Shown: positions 7,470 to 7,562 of the stretch, piece by piece
Numbering within the stretch: position 1 is the first letter of the stretch
Layout of the letters: every line of letters starts with the position of its first letter
NCBI GenBank assembly: GCA_902783235.1
Contig: CACZQG010000368.1
Span: 1 to 7,562, forward strand
Reading direction: 5' to 3'
DNA from: an uncultured Ruminococcus sp.
GTDB lineage: Bacteria > Bacillota > Clostridia > Oscillospirales > Ruminococcaceae
Length of the DNA stretch: 7,562 nucleotides
Notes under the pieces: model-generated
Told to the model about the DNA's origin: nothing
The model's input: only the letters and a program-made list of their open reading frames with translations
The model's database searches: none
Translations under genes and position numbers: made by a program

Positions 7470-7491
7470 ACGAAACTATTGATGTCCCAAT

Positions 7492-7508
7492 TAAATCTTG
7501 AAGATTTA
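7492..7508. repeat. Perfect 17-bp palindrome, 8-1-8 layout
   Basis: TAAATCTT, a central G at 7500, then AAGATTTA. The odd centre and arm length give a layout like the operators of dimeric regulators. The 7-1-7 layout of Fur-family boxes is similar, but the arms do not match the Fur, PerR or Zur consensus. It lies about 170 bp upstream of the NRPS start, far for a repressor site of that gene, and may belong to the element or gene at the right edge. Confidence 0.45.
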
Positions 7509-7515
7509 TGCGAAG

Positions 7516-7562
7516 AATTAAGGCAACACCGCACAAAGACCGCTGGAAGCTTTGCACGTCAT
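7516..7562. repeat. Possible dispersed repeat or mobile-element end at the window edge
   Basis: This edge segment is clearly richer in G and C than the AT-rich stretch at 7337-7429. It contains AAGGCAACACCGCACAAAG, which resembles, from memory only, a short motif that recurs between genes in Ruminococcus-like genomes. A short inverted pair, CAAAG (7534-7538) and CTTTG (7550-7554), could form a weak hairpin. No transposase or complete terminal repeat is visible. A plus-strand frame opening at ATG 7482 also runs off the edge through this segment, without a ribosome binding site. Confidence 0.25.

Noticed and set aside
7482..7562. Start of a divergent plus-strand gene running off the right edge
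   Set aside because: The frame is open for 27 codons from ATG 7482, but there is no ribosome binding site before it. It passes through the repeat-like segment, and the length is too short to judge.
7516..7562. T-box riboswitch controlling the operon through cysteine tRNA
   Set aside because: The ACACCGCAC stretch loosely recalls the T-box core but is on the wrong strand for the NRPS and lacks the full core, specifier stem and terminator. The NRPS leader is also too short from the candidate promoter.

Overview
The window holds part of a biosynthetic operon on the minus strand, read right to left: a very large non-ribosomal peptide synthetase (NRPS), a discrete acyl carrier protein (ACP), and a FabF-type beta-ketoacyl synthase (KS) that is cut by the left edge. 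The spacing is operon-like: 13 bases between NRPS and ACP, and 3 bases between ACP and KS. Each gene has a clear GGAGG-type ribosome binding site. Starts are GTG (NRPS), ATG (ACP) and TTG (KS).

The NRPS (2052 residues) reads Cy-A-T-Cy-A-T. Both condensation-type domains carry the heterocyclization signature DxxxxDxxS. Both adenylation domains give the cysteine specificity code (DLYNLSLIWK and DLYNMSLIWK by my alignment to GrsA). The expected chemistry is two successive cysteine additions, each cyclodehydrated to a thiazoline, as in pyochelin- or yersiniabactin-type metallophores and bacitracin. The protein begins with a Cy domain and ends with a carrier domain. It has no loading module, methyltransferase, oxidase, reductase or thioesterase. 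The acyl starter must therefore arrive in trans, and the bis-thiazoline chain must leave in trans. The ACP and KS just downstream are natural partners, either making the starter or extending the product, which suggests a hybrid of modular NRPS and type II (discrete) polyketide or fatty-acid enzymes.

To the right of the NRPS lies 237 bp before the window edge. The part next to the gene is very AT-rich and holds the NRPS ribosome binding site, a weak candidate promoter, a 14-bp AT palindrome and a possible 25-residue hydrophobic peptide gene on the plus strand. Further right the sequence is richer in GC, with a perfect 17-bp palindrome and an edge segment that may be a dispersed repeat or the end of a mobile element.

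The strong GGAGG sites, use of GTG and TTG starts, and moderate GC (roughly mid-40s percent by eye) fit a Bacillota/Clostridia genome. A Ruminococcus-like gut or rumen anaerobe is my best guess, but it rests on general impression and not on any search. The plus-strand open frames across 1-7325 are shadows of the minus-strand genes.
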